Shown: positions 1-6,831, counted from the stretch's first letter. The stretch is 11,658 bases of DNA from Clostridiales bacterium (GCA_002869095.1 PKTO01000348.1:1-11658), one strand, 5' to 3'. A program made the numbers and translations. Notes: generated by a model not told the origin, from the sequence alone.

Positions 1-1
1 A

Positions 2-37
2 AAACCCTTTCTTCTCTATCTGAAGCTCAAAGGCTTT
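2..37 (-). other. In-frame continuation of the VOR beta subunit beyond the TAA stop
   Basis: Read on the minus strand in the same frame, the bases after the stop encode K-A-F-E-L-Q-I-E-K-K-G-F and run off the window edge. From memory of the family, beta subunits of this type continue through a KAxKAIKKAFE-like helix and then a GFS(F/L)VE strand. The TAA would therefore take the place of a lysine codon (AAA to TAA is one base). The missing C-terminal part would be about 50-60 residues, most of it outside the window. Confidence 0.7.
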
Positions 38-613
38 TTAGATTCCGGCCTTTGCCTTAATTATGTTCTTTGGTGAATCCATTGAGAATCTGGCGACATA
101 TCTTGGCGCCTCGAGGCCGGATATTATTTCGCACATCTTCATGGGATACCCTTCGGTAATTGGGTTTCTTCCCTTCTGGGTAGTCGTTGAATACTGGTCC
201 TCGAGCGTTGTGGGAGCCATCTGGCCGCCTGTCATTCCGTAAATGCTGTTGTTAACAAAAATAATCGATATGTTCTCTCCGCGGTTGGCAGCATGCATTA
301 TTTCCGAAAGCCCTATAGCGGCAAGGTCCCCGTCTCCCTGGTAACAGAATACGAATTTGTCGGGAGTGCATCTCTTTATGCCGGTCGCCACGGCGGGAGC
401 CCTTCCGTGGGCGGAGCTTATCATGTCTACATTCCAATAAAACAGCCCCAGAGTTCCGCACCCCACAGGCAAAACGCATATGGTTTTTTCTCTTAGTTCC
501 AATTCATCCAGAACCTCTGCCACAATCTTGTTAGCCACTCCGTGCAGGCACCCCGGACAGTATGTGCTGACACGGTTCCTTATCGACTCCGGCCTTCCAT
601 AGATTTTATCCAT
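38..613 (-). CDS. 2-oxoacid:ferredoxin oxidoreductase, beta (thiamine diphosphate) subunit, VOR/KOR type; frame interrupted by TAA
   Basis: This is the TPP-binding beta subunit of a ferredoxin-dependent 2-oxoacid oxidoreductase. It oxidatively decarboxylates a 2-oxoacid (probably branched-chain, by analogy with the VorB-like alpha subunit) to an acyl-CoA in the cytoplasm. The 191 residues show CPGC near residue 19, GCGT at 52-55, the TPP/Mg motif GDGD at 93-96 with NN at 121-122, and the IYGMTGGQ block after it. The ATG overlaps the alpha-subunit stop by one base (TAATG), and a GAGGGGG ribosome site lies in the alpha 3' end, so the two are translationally coupled. Family members are usually about 250 residues, whereas this one stops at 191. 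The frame past the TAA still reads as family sequence (see the 2-37 entry), so the gene is probably a nonsense mutant or a sequence error. The identification is firm; the exact 2-oxoacid substrate is not. Confidence 0.88.
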   Translation of the reverse strand: MDKIYGRPESIRNRVSTYCPGCLHGVANKIVAEVLDELELREKTICVLPVGCGTLGLFYWNVDMISSAHGRAPAVATGIKRCTPDKFVFCYQGDGDLAAIGLSEIMHAANRGENISIIFVNNSIYGMTGGQMAPTTLEDQYSTTTQKGRNPITEGYPMKMCEIISGLEAPRYVARFSMDSPKNIIKAKAGI

Positions 614-1680
614 TAAAAGCCCCCCTCTTCAGCAATTCTTTTTACTTCCCGGACGATTTCTTCAACGCCTATTATGACGCCTCCGGACCTTCCGAAAGTC
701 GAGACTTGGGCCCGCCCAAGAACCCCGAGTCTTACGTCGTCAACCATCTGCGCCGGTATGGACATCTCCACATCAAGAACATGCCTTACCCTTTTGTAGT
801 CAAGGTTCTCAAAAGCTGCCGACGGGAATGGATACAAAGTAATGGGCCTGACAAGCCCCGCCTTTATTCCTTCCTCCCTCAGCATGTCTACCGCGGTCTT
901 GGCTATCCTCGCACTGGTGACGTAAGAGGCCAAAACGATTTCCGCATCATCCATTTCATATAATTCCACTTCCGTGTCTTTTTCCGCCCAAGACTCGTAA
1001 AGTTTTGCCATTTCTATGTTGAATTGCTCCTGGGGTTCTCCCGTGAGGGATACGGACAGCACTGTCCGCGGTTCCCTGTTCAGGCAACCGTCAAGAACCC
1101 AGTCCTCCTTCTTGTTGCAGTGATCATGGTATTCCGGCAAAACAACCGGCTCCATCATCGCACCCAGGCATCCGTCTACAAGAATCATCACCGGGTTTCT
1201 GTCCCTGTCGGCATAGTCAAACGCCTTGTGGGTATAGTCTACGGCTTCCTGTATTGTGGACGGAGCAAATACAATCATTCTGAACCCTCCGTGACCCGAG
1301 GCCTTGGTGGCTTGCAGATAGTCCTGCTGGGCAGGCATAATGGATCCCAGACCGGGTCCTCCGCGCATGACGCTCACAATTACTGCGGGAAGCTTGGATC
1401 CGGCTATGTATGAAATCCCTTCCGATTTCAAGCTTATTCCAGGTCCGGATGACGATGTCATTGCCCTGGCGCCTGTGGCCGCCGCACCAAAAACCATGTT
1501 TACCGAAGCCACTTCGCTTTCGCCTTGCACAAAAACTCCTCCGTACTCAGGCATTTTTTTCGACATGTACTCGGGAATCTCATTTTGCGGCGTTATGGGA
1601 TAGCCCGCAAAAAATGTGCATCCAGCCCTTAGAGCCGCTTCCGCAATGGCCTCGCAGCCTTTCATAAAATGTTTTTTCAC
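613..1680 (-). CDS. vorB: 2-oxoacid:ferredoxin oxidoreductase alpha subunit (VorB-like)
   Basis: This is the alpha (pyrimidine-binding) subunit that pairs with the beta subunit to form the catalytic core of a 2-oxoisovalerate/2-oxoacid:ferredoxin oxidoreductase. Its 355 residues are the normal length for the family. Visible hallmarks are GYPITPQNEIPEY from residue 26, ESEVAS at 54-59, the TSSSGPG loop near 75-81, and MRGGPGLGS near 105-113. The C-terminal half (about 230-355) matches the transketolase-C-like domain. The start is GTG at 1678-1680, supported by AGGAGGG six bases upstream; an ATG five codons in is possible but less well placed. It lies 11 bases after the ferredoxin-subunit stop and overlaps the beta start by one base. 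The likely role is oxidation of branched-chain or other 2-oxoacids from amino-acid deamination, feeding reduced ferredoxin and acyl-CoA. Substrate range cannot be read from sequence alone. Confidence 0.92.
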   Translation of the reverse strand: MKKHFMKGCEAIAEAALRAGCTFFAGYPITPQNEIPEYMSKKMPEYGGVFVQGESEVASVNMVFGAAATGARAMTSSSGPGISLKSEGISYIAGSKLPAVIVSVMRGGPGLGSIMPAQQDYLQATKASGHGGFRMIVFAPSTIQEAVDYTHKAFDYADRDRNPVMILVDGCLGAMMEPVVLPEYHDHCNKKEDWVLDGCLNREPRTVLSVSLTGEPQEQFNIEMAKLYESWAEKDTEVELYEMDDAEIVLASYVTSARIAKTAVDMLREEGIKAGLVRPITLYPFPSAAFENLDYKRVRHVLDVEMSIPAQMVDDVRLGVLGRAQVSTFGRSGGVIIGVEEIVREVKRIAEEGGF

Positions 1681-1691
1681 TTGCTTCCCTC

Positions 1692-1895
1692 CTATTTAAA
1701 TATTTCAATAGCCGAATCCGGACACATAACCGCACACAGCTTGCATGCAATGCATTGGTCCGGTCTGGCGGCAACGGCATAGCGATAGCCCATCCTGTTG
1801 GCCGATTCCCCCATTTCCAGAACCTTTTTGGGACAAACCACCACACAATATCCACAGCCTTTGCAATTTTCTGAAATGATCTTAACGCTGTCCAT
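1692..1895 (-). CDS. vorC: 2x[4Fe-4S] ferredoxin-like subunit of VOR complex (VorC-like)
   Basis: This 67-residue protein carries two complete 4Fe-4S cluster motifs: cysteines 11, 14, 17 and 21 (CKGCGYCVVVCP), and 48, 51, 54 and 58 (CIACKLCAVMCP). It is the electron-transfer (delta-type) subunit that passes electrons from the TPP centre to ferredoxin. The start is placed at the internal ATG (1893-1895) because a strong AAGGAGGG site sits five bases upstream. The longer reading from 1916 adds seven residues with no ribosome site and places the ribosome site inside the coding region. It is the first gene of the vor operon, followed after 11 bases by the alpha subunit. No fusion or degeneration is visible. 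Confidence 0.9.
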   Translation of the reverse strand: MDSVKIISENCKGCGYCVVVCPKKVLEMGESANRMGYRYAVAARPDQCIACKLCAVMCPDSAIEIFK

Positions 1896-1900
1896 GTAAT

Positions 1901-1908
1901 CCCTCCTT
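1901..1908 (-). promoter_or_regulatory. Ribosome binding site deciding the vorC start
   Basis: AAGGAGGG on the minus strand, five bases before the ATG at 1893-1895. It would fall inside the coding region of the longer frame beginning at 1916, so it favours the shorter 67-residue protein. Confidence 0.8.
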
Positions 1909-1932
1909 GGCTTCAAAGATGCATTATTTAAG

Positions 1933-1961
1933 ATTATATCATTTTTTCATTATTTTCTAAA
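1933..1961 (-). promoter_or_regulatory. Sigma-70-type promoter of the vor operon
   Basis: On the minus strand a perfect -10 TATAAT (1933-1938) is preceded by TG in the extended -10 position. A 17-base spacer separates it from a weaker -35, TTTAGA (1956-1961, 4 of 6 matches to TTGACA). Transcription would begin near 1926, giving a leader of about 30 bases to vorC. No -24/-12 element is seen here, so this operon does not look sigma-54-dependent, unlike ortA and nhaC. Confidence 0.7.
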
Positions 1962-1979
1962 TTTTTTGACATATTATTT

Positions 1980-2030
1980 AAAAAAAACGGCACACAATTC
2001 ATTTTGATTTAACAATGATTATGCGCCGTT
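1980..2030 (-). terminator. Rho-independent terminator after nhaC
   Basis: On the minus strand the arms AACGGCGCA (2022-2030) and TGTGCCGTT (1986-1994) form a 9-bp stem with one G-U pair and a 27-base loop, followed by a run of T residues (complement of 1980-1987). It lies 27 bases after the nhaC stop and just before the vor promoter, separating the two transcription units. The long loop makes it weaker than the ortB terminator. Confidence 0.65.
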
Positions 2031-2057
2031 CATTAATATATAATTGTTTTTAAAAAT

Positions 2058-3506
2058 CTACATTGCCTTTTCCTTTTCTTCAAAATCGGCTATTGTTCTT
2101 CCATTCATGTTGTCGTTTCTTCCTATTCCAAGGAATATGCTGCCAATCATTACCACAAGCATGGCTCCCGCATAGAACACGAACGGTGTAACCTGTGTAG
2201 CAGTCAAAGGATAAGCACTGTCTCTAGTGAAACTTATCGTGTATATGATTGCCGGAGTCCATGGCAACGAATAAACCAATGTACATGAAATAGCATCCAG
2301 CAAGTTTGCCGTTCTATAAGGACTTATTCCATGCTTTCTGGAAAGAGGCTTTGCAAATGAAGATCCGATTGCCAATATGGCAGGCGCGTTCAGACCCATC
2401 AGCGCCGAAAGAGTTACCGTCATTCCCGCGATAGAAAGTTCGGCTCCTTTTGCAGTCTTGGCAACCTTTCCAAGAGATTTCAGAAGCTTTACATCTCCAT
2501 GTCCGGCTCTCATGATTGCGATTGAACCGAAAAGAAGAATCGCTAAAAGCACAACCTGTATCATGCTGTTTATACCCGTATAAATTACACCATCCACGGT
2601 TCTGTCAAGACCTTCACCTACTACCCTGAACAAGGCTTTCTTTGTGACTTCAGAACCCGGATCTATTTGTATGAAATCCATTATTCCTGTCAAAACTGCT
2701 GTGAGACCTGCCAAAACGCTTCCAACAGTAGTCGCTATTATTATATCGCCAGACTTGACAGCAACATAAATCGTTAGAGCTACAGGCACCAGCATCCAAA
2801 GGGCCACCGACTCATATTCTATTACACCCACCGGATTGCCCGAACCGCTCGAAGTCATTCCAAATATAATTATTCCGATTCTAGTTATTGCCGCTGCGGT
2901 CAATGCATATTTGAGCCTTGACTTGACGACACCAGGCACATCGACTCCCTGAGATGTCGCTGAGCAAATTGTAGTATCCGAAACAGGTGCCAGATTGTCT
3001 CCGAATGCTCCGCCGGATATGATTGACCCTGCTAAAAGTGCCGGATGAGCGCCAAGCGCAACTCCTGCCGGGTAAAGAACTCCCATTCCCGCTGCAATTG
3101 TTCCAAATCCGGTTCCTGATGCTGTTGCGAATACAGCAGAAGCTATGAATGAAACTACCACAAACAAAGTTCCGCTTATTCCAAGGTTAGCGGCCATTCC
3201 GGCTATTCCGCCTGCAAGACCTGATTCTCTGAGTATTCTTGAGAATACTCCTGCAAAAATCCAGCAAACAACAGGAATTATTGCCTCTCTGCTAGCCATG
3301 CCGCTTATAATTGTCTCACTGAAGATTTTCTTGTCTTTTGCAAAGAAAAAAGCAACAATCATGGCCATGAAGGCCGGAATCCAAAGAGCTCCATTGGAAA
3401 TGGAACCTGCAACGAATGTAGTCATTACGATGAGTACAAGGAAAACAATAAATGGAATAAAGGACATCCATTCGCCGCCGTAAAACTCGAGTTTCTTGTC
3501 TTTCAT
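2058..3506 (-). CDS. nhaC: NhaC-family Na+/H+ antiporter (or related ion-coupled solute antiporter)
   Basis: This 482-residue polytopic membrane protein belongs to the NhaC ion-transporter family; hydrophobic segments run through nearly its whole length, starting near residue 15. The clearest signature is GDNLAPVSDTT at 169-179, preceded by a glycine/alanine-rich stretch (SGTGFGTIAAG near 130-140). Members exchange Na+ for H+, and some exchange organic acids or amino acids, so transport of a product or substrate of the neighbouring ortAB pathway is possible but unproven. The start is set at 3504-3506, because AGGAGG lies nine bases upstream. A longer frame reaching 3599 would extend upstream across the sigma-54 promoter and is rejected. 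The gene has its own sigma-54 promoter and is isolated from ortB by a strong terminator, which implies co-regulation with ortAB rather than simple read-through. Confidence 0.88.
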   Translation of the reverse strand: MKDKKLEFYGGEWMSFIPFIVFLVLIVMTTFVAGSISNGALWIPAFMAMIVAFFFAKDKKIFSETIISGMASREAIIPVVCWIFAGVFSRILRESGLAGGIAGMAANLGISGTLFVVVSFIASAVFATASGTGFGTIAAGMGVLYPAGVALGAHPALLAGSIISGGAFGDNLAPVSDTTICSATSQGVDVPGVVKSRLKYALTAAAITRIGIIIFGMTSSGSGNPVGVIEYESVALWMLVPVALTIYVAVKSGDIIIATTVGSVLAGLTAVLTGIMDFIQIDPGSEVTKKALFRVVGEGLDRTVDGVIYTGINSMIQVVLLAILLFGSIAIMRAGHGDVKLLKSLGKVAKTAKGAELSIAGMTVTLSALMGLNAPAILAIGSSFAKPLSRKHGISPYRTANLLDAISCTLVYSLPWTPAIIYTISFTRDSAYPLTATQVTPFVFYAGAMLVVMIGSIFLGIGRNDNMNGRTIADFEEKEKAM

Positions 3507-3515
3507 GGTATATAT

Positions 3516-3521
3516 CCTCCT
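3516..3521 (-). promoter_or_regulatory. Ribosome binding site deciding the nhaC start
   Basis: AGGAGG on the minus strand, nine bases before ATG 3504-3506. It fixes the start and excludes a 31-residue upstream extension. Confidence 0.8.
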
Positions 3522-3549
3522 AAGTTTTTTAAGTGCAAATATAGTTGTC

Positions 3550-3564
3550 GCAATTGTCGTGCCA
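3550..3564 (-). promoter_or_regulatory. Sigma-54 (-24/-12) promoter of nhaC
   Basis: On the minus strand the bases read TGGCAC-GACAA-TTGC, an exact match to the sigma-54 consensus TGGCAC-N5-TTGC with correct GG-to-GC spacing. The -12 GC is at 3550-3551 and the -24 GG at 3562-3563. The start point would fall near 3538, about 30 bases before the nhaC ATG. A sigma-54 activator gene is encoded about 2 kb upstream on the same strand. Confidence 0.85.
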
Positions 3565-3625
3565 AAATTTAAATGTATAAAAACCGTGCTTTGCAACATT
3601 ATTACAGTATTTTTTGAGTTTAAAG

Positions 3626-3674
3626 AAAAAAATTGCCACGAAATAAATTTCCTGGTGGAAAATTATTTCGTGGC
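3626..3674 (-). terminator. Strong rho-independent terminator after ortB
   Basis: A perfect 12-bp inverted repeat, GCCACGAAATAA (3663-3674 complement) and TTATTTCGTGGC (3635-3646 complement), continues after one mismatch into a further 5 bp (TTTCC/GGAAA) around an ACCA loop. Seven T residues (complement of 3626-3632) follow closely. It begins eight bases after the ortB stop, so ortAB transcription should end here rather than run into nhaC. Confidence 0.9.
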
Positions 3675-3681
3675 CAAATAT

Positions 3682-5082
3682 TTATTTGTTCATTATTTTT
3701 TCTATTTCAACTCTGTCTATGCGAACCTCATCTGCAAGGTATTTCACATCATCTTCGGTCAGCTCTTCATACTTGAAGCCTTTGGTAACATTGCCTACGT
3801 ACCTTTCCTTCATTTTCTTCAAGTCAAGCTCTACTGCTTTTATCTGTCCGAATTGGCGGGGAAGAACTATTGTTTTACCAGGAACGTTTTCCCGTATTTC
3901 ACCTCTGTATATCTTTATTCCATTTTCTCTTGCGAATGTAAGTTGAGGCATCGGATGTTTGCCTGCTCCTGTATATTCAGTTTCCTGGACAACAATTATT
4001 TTACCCTCATCCACCTCCATAGCCAACGATATAGCTGCTGCCAGAGAAACATTTCCAGCCGGACCTCTTTCTATGCCCTCAATCTGTGCAAGCATCTCTG
4101 TGACATAAAAAACCTCTCCCTGAGTAACCGTAAGATATCTGTCCATGTATCTAAGTACCCTGGCGGCATTCCTGGGAACGTCGGCTCTGTCTGGTTGAGT
4201 AGCGAACGGAATTCCGAAACCTGTATGGCCTGTTGTGAATGATTTTCTGTTGAAATCCTTGTCCGATGCCATGTGAAGGCCTTTAAGGTCAACCGATGCG
4301 CCGTACACTTTGCAGCCTGTCGCTCCCGCCTTTATAAGCCCTCTCGCTGTTCCAGTAAGATTCCCTCCTCCGGCATGCGTTGCGACTACATAGTCGGGAT
4401 AGCGTCCTTCCATTGAATTCATCTGCTCCGCTATTTCATAACCCAAGGTTTCAACTCCTGCAATTCCAAATGGAGTATAGAGAGAAGCATTGAAGAATCC
4501 AGTCTCTTCAAGAAGCTTAAGGAATGTGTAAAACAATTCGGGCCCTACGGTAAGTTGAATCACCTCAGCCCCAAACGCTTCGCACTTTCTGGCTTTTTCT
4601 ACTATTTCAGGCTGCCCCTTCTTCTGCGAATCAAACACCTCTTGGACTATTATGCACTTAAGTCCTCTCTGCGCGGCTTGTGAAGCAACCGCAGCGCCAT
4701 AGTTTCCGCTTGTTGCAGCGATTACTCCCTTGTATCCCATTTTTTGCGCATGATAGACCGATATGGCCGCTCTTCTTGCTTTAAAGGAACCGGATGCATT
4801 CGCCGCTTCGTCCTTAATGAAAATTCGTCCGCCTTTTCCATCGGCCGAATTTGCTTTGACCAAACGATTTATGTTGTGCAATTCAAAAAGAGGCGTATTT
4901 CCGACCTTAGTCTCTTTCTGAATATTTATCATGTCGTCCATTTCATAGGCAACATTGCTCATCATCTTTTCATAGTCGAAACCGATTTTCCCGAATTCAA
5001 ACTCACTGTAATCGATTCCTACCGCTTTTTTCATAATTTCATTCTTTCTACCCATTACCGCACAGTACGTCAAATCCCTCAT
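3682..5082 (-). CDS. ortB: 2-amino-4-oxopentanoate thiolase, PLP (beta) subunit OrtB
   Basis: This is the catalytic pyridoxal-phosphate subunit of 2-amino-4-ketopentanoate thiolase, which with OrtA and CoA splits 2-amino-4-oxopentanoate into acetyl-CoA and alanine (D-alanine in the characterised clostridial ornithine pathway). Its 466 residues have a fold-type II PLP architecture like threonine synthase. The probable PLP lysine is K101 in SGSFKARRA (98-105). SGNYGA at 125-130 is the substrate loop, and a glycine-rich phosphate-binding loop AGGGNLTG lies at 237-244. The ATG overlaps the ortA stop by four bases (ATGA), and AGGAGG sits six bases upstream inside ortA. Assignment rests on these motifs plus the OrtA-like partner. 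A generic threonine-synthase-like enzyme is the alternative, but it would not explain the small subunit. Confidence 0.9.
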   Translation of the reverse strand: MRDLTYCAVMGRKNEIMKKAVGIDYSEFEFGKIGFDYEKMMSNVAYEMDDMINIQKETKVGNTPLFELHNINRLVKANSADGKGGRIFIKDEAANASGSFKARRAAISVYHAQKMGYKGVIAATSGNYGAAVASQAAQRGLKCIIVQEVFDSQKKGQPEIVEKARKCEAFGAEVIQLTVGPELFYTFLKLLEETGFFNASLYTPFGIAGVETLGYEIAEQMNSMEGRYPDYVVATHAGGGNLTGTARGLIKAGATGCKVYGASVDLKGLHMASDKDFNRKSFTTGHTGFGIPFATQPDRADVPRNAARVLRYMDRYLTVTQGEVFYVTEMLAQIEGIERGPAGNVSLAAAISLAMEVDEGKIIVVQETEYTGAGKHPMPQLTFARENGIKIYRGEIRENVPGKTIVLPRQFGQIKAVELDLKKMKERYVGNVTKGFKYEELTEDDVKYLADEVRIDRVEIEKIMNK

Positions 5083-5384
5083 CGGATACCTCCTATTTCT
5101 TTTTTTAATGATATCCCCGTCTCAACCAGCACGTCGACCGGTTTGCCGAAATCATGTTCAAAACGTGGATTTATGGCAGTCATCTTGCCCCTCGCCAACC
5201 TGCCCGACAATGTTTCCACCTCAACCTCTTGTCCTATTTCTGCTTCTTCATCAATCAAAAGACCTTTCGTCCACATTATTAAAGGCGTATTTTTTGTGTC
5301 TTCCGGCACCTGAGGAGCACGCTGTCCCACCTCAAGAACAACATTCTCAATCTCAACCCAAATCCCTTTTGTCGCTTTACTCAT
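5079..5384 (-). CDS. ortA: 2-amino-4-oxopentanoate thiolase, small (alpha) subunit OrtA
   Basis: This 101-residue soluble protein matches the small subunit of 2-amino-4-ketopentanoate thiolase. Recognisable features are the N-terminal WVEIENVVLE strand (residues 9-18), the RAPQVPEDTK motif (22-31), the EVEVETLSGR stretch (53-62) and the INPRFEHDFG segment (71-80). The protein is only known to work with OrtB, which follows with a 4-base overlap. ATG at 5382-5384 has AAGGAGG eight bases upstream. It is the first gene after a sigma-54 promoter and lies directly downstream of a sigma-54 activator gene. The rest of the ornithine pathway is not in view, so the source of 2-amino-4-oxopentanoate in this organism is unknown from this window. 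Confidence 0.9.
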   Translation of the reverse strand: MSKATKGIWVEIENVVLEVGQRAPQVPEDTKNTPLIMWTKGLLIDEEAEIGQEVEVETLSGRLARGKMTAINPRFEHDFGKPVDVLVETGISLKKEIGGIR

Positions 5385-5424
5385 TTTCTCAGCCTCCTTA
5401 TTTTAATGTCTCCCTAGGTATTAA

Positions 5425-5440
5425 AGCAAAAACAATGCCA
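5425..5440 (-). promoter_or_regulatory. Sigma-54 (-24/-12) promoter of ortAB
   Basis: On the minus strand the bases read TGGCAT-TGTTT-TTGCT. This matches TGGCAC-N5-TTGCW at all positions but one, with correct spacing (-12 GC at 5426-5427, -24 GG at 5438-5439). The start point would be near 5414, about 30 bases before the ortA ATG. The element shares bases with the terminator hairpin of the preceding activator gene. Confidence 0.87.
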
Positions 5441-5460
5441 ACTTTCAGTCGTCATTGTTT
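5428..5460 (-). terminator. Probable terminator of the kinase/activator operon, overlapping the ortA promoter
   Basis: On the minus strand AAACAATG (5453-5460 complement) pairs with CATTGTTT (5430-5437 complement). Inside, after one A/G mismatch, CGAC pairs with GTTG around a TGAAA loop. The second arm runs into a five-base T stretch (complement of 5428-5432). It starts six bases after the activator stop. The T stretch is short and the stem is A+T-rich, so termination may be partial. Confidence 0.55.
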
Positions 5461-5466
5461 CTTTTA

Positions 5467-6831
5467 TCATTTTTTCAGCTTGTATTCTGTTATCTTGTTG
5501 AACAATTGGCGTCTGCTTATTCCCATGAATTGCGCCGCCTTTGTTATATTGTTTTGGTTTGCCGACAAAACCTTCGATATATATTCTTTTTCAAATCGAC
5601 GCTTGGATTCCTTGTAAGGAAGAATTTCGCTTGCCCCATCGTCATTTGTGTTCCAGCCCTTTGCCTTTCGCTCTTCAACCTGTTCCATTCTCAAGTATCC
5701 ATCCTTCGAAAGGACAATCAGCCTTTCTATTATGTTTTTTAGTTCCCTTACGTTCCCGGGATAATCATATTCAAGAAGATAACGCAAAGTCTCTCTAGTC
5801 GGTCCCTTTATGTCTTTTTTTATTTCACTACTTAAACGACTGACAAAAAACCCTATCATTCCCTCCAAATCTTCACGTCTTTCTCTTAGCGGAGGGATTT
5901 CAATCGTCATTGTGTTTATCCTGTAATAAAGGTCCTCACGAAACCCGCCCCTGGAAATTTCGTCCTGCAATTTTCTGTTTGTTGCGCTTATCAACCTGAA
6001 ATTGACAGGTATTTTCTTGTTGGATCCAATCCTTTCTATATATCTGCTGTCCAACACCCTCAAAAGCTTCACCTGTGTGCTTGGTGAAATTTCCCCTATT
6101 TCATCAAGAAACATCGTTCCTCCATTGGCTTCTTCAAATCGTCCTATGCGTTTCGCAGCCGCTCCCGTAAAAGCCCCTTTTTCATGTCCGAATAATTCCG
6201 CCTCAAGCAAATTTTCCGAAAAAGCCTGGCAATTCGTAGCCATAAAAATCCCGTCTGCAACTGCACTGCTGTCATGTATGTGTTTTGCGAAAATTTCTTT
6301 TCCTACTCCGGATTCGCCCGTAATAAGAACATTGCATGAAGAATCCGAAAGTATTTGGATATCCTCAAGTATCTTGCGTATTCGCGGATTTTCAGCTTGA
6401 TGCAAAAATAAGCCCGACCCATTGTTGCGTTCTTCGAGTTCCTTCTTCTTTTCGAATTGAACCAATCTTCTTGCTTTGTCTATTTCCATGAAAAGATCAT
6501 TCGGATTTCCGCTTTTTATGAAATACCCCAAAGCTCCGACCCTGATGGCTTTTACTGCATTTTCGATGCTTCCGTATCCGGTTACAATTATTACTTCAAC
6601 ACTTCCCCCGTATTTGTTCTTGATTCTGTCAAGCAGATATAGGCCGTCTTTCCCCGGCATTATAACATCAGATATTACTATCGGATAGTACTCCTTGGAC
6701 ATGATGTCCAAAGCTTCATCGGCGCTGCCCGCCTCCCCGACAATGAAACCCCTGTTTTCCAAAAGCATGCGGTATGTTTCTCTATATTCTATTTCATCGT
6801 CCACTATAAGCAATTTAACGGAATCATTCAT
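5467..6831 (-). CDS. NtrC-family sigma-54-dependent response regulator
   Basis: This 454-residue transcription activator is complete in all three domains. The receiver domain (about 5-120) has the acidic pair at D11-D12, phospho-acceptor D55 in VISDVIMPG, T84 and K106. The AAA+ domain (about 147-375) has Walker A GESGVGKE at 172-179, the sigma-54-contacting GAFTGA loop at 219-224, Walker B FLDE at 241-244, and arginines near 298-304. The C-terminal Fis-type helix-turn-helix is at about 412-454 (ITKAAQFMGISRRQLFNKI). With GAFTGA intact it should activate sigma-54 polymerase. The ATG overlaps the kinase stop by eight bases, so the two are coupled. Two sigma-54 promoters lie just downstream (ortA, nhaC) and are the obvious targets. 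Its own DNA-binding sites were not identified. Confidence 0.95.
   Translation of the reverse strand: MNDSVKLLIVDDEIEYRETYRMLLENRGFIVGEAGSADEALDIMSKEYYPIVISDVIMPGKDGLYLLDRIKNKYGGSVEVIIVTGYGSIENAVKAIRVGALGYFIKSGNPNDLFMEIDKARRLVQFEKKKELEERNNGSGLFLHQAENPRIRKILEDIQILSDSSCNVLITGESGVGKEIFAKHIHDSSAVADGIFMATNCQAFSENLLEAELFGHEKGAFTGAAAKRIGRFEEANGGTMFLDEIGEISPSTQVKLLRVLDSRYIERIGSNKKIPVNFRLISATNRKLQDEISRGGFREDLYYRINTMTIEIPPLRERREDLEGMIGFFVSRLSSEIKKDIKGPTRETLRYLLEYDYPGNVRELKNIIERLIVLSKDGYLRMEQVEERKAKGWNTNDDGASEILPYKESKRRFEKEYISKVLSANQNNITKAAQFMGISRRQLFNKITEYKLKK

Noticed and set aside
38..40. Recoding of the TAA in the VOR beta gene as an unusual amino acid or an altered genetic code
   Set aside because: TAA is not used for selenocysteine or pyrrolysine, and ortB, glnA and the VOR alpha gene end normally with TAA.
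3507..3599. N-terminal extension of the NhaC protein by 31 residues
   Set aside because: It would run across the sigma-54 promoter and expected transcription start; the ATG at 3504-3506 has an excellent ribosome site.
3496..4242. Long plus-strand open frame of 248 codons opposite ortB and nhaC
   Set aside because: It lacks a ribosome site, has a cysteine/phenylalanine-rich composition typical of antisense frames, and overlaps two well-supported genes, their terminator and a promoter.
5494..5572. Short dyads TTGTTGAACAA and GGTTT-N7-AAACC upstream of the ortA promoter as activator binding sites
   Set aside because: They lie in the helix-turn-helix coding region of the activator, are short, and have no matching copy upstream of the nhaC promoter, so they cannot be told from chance.
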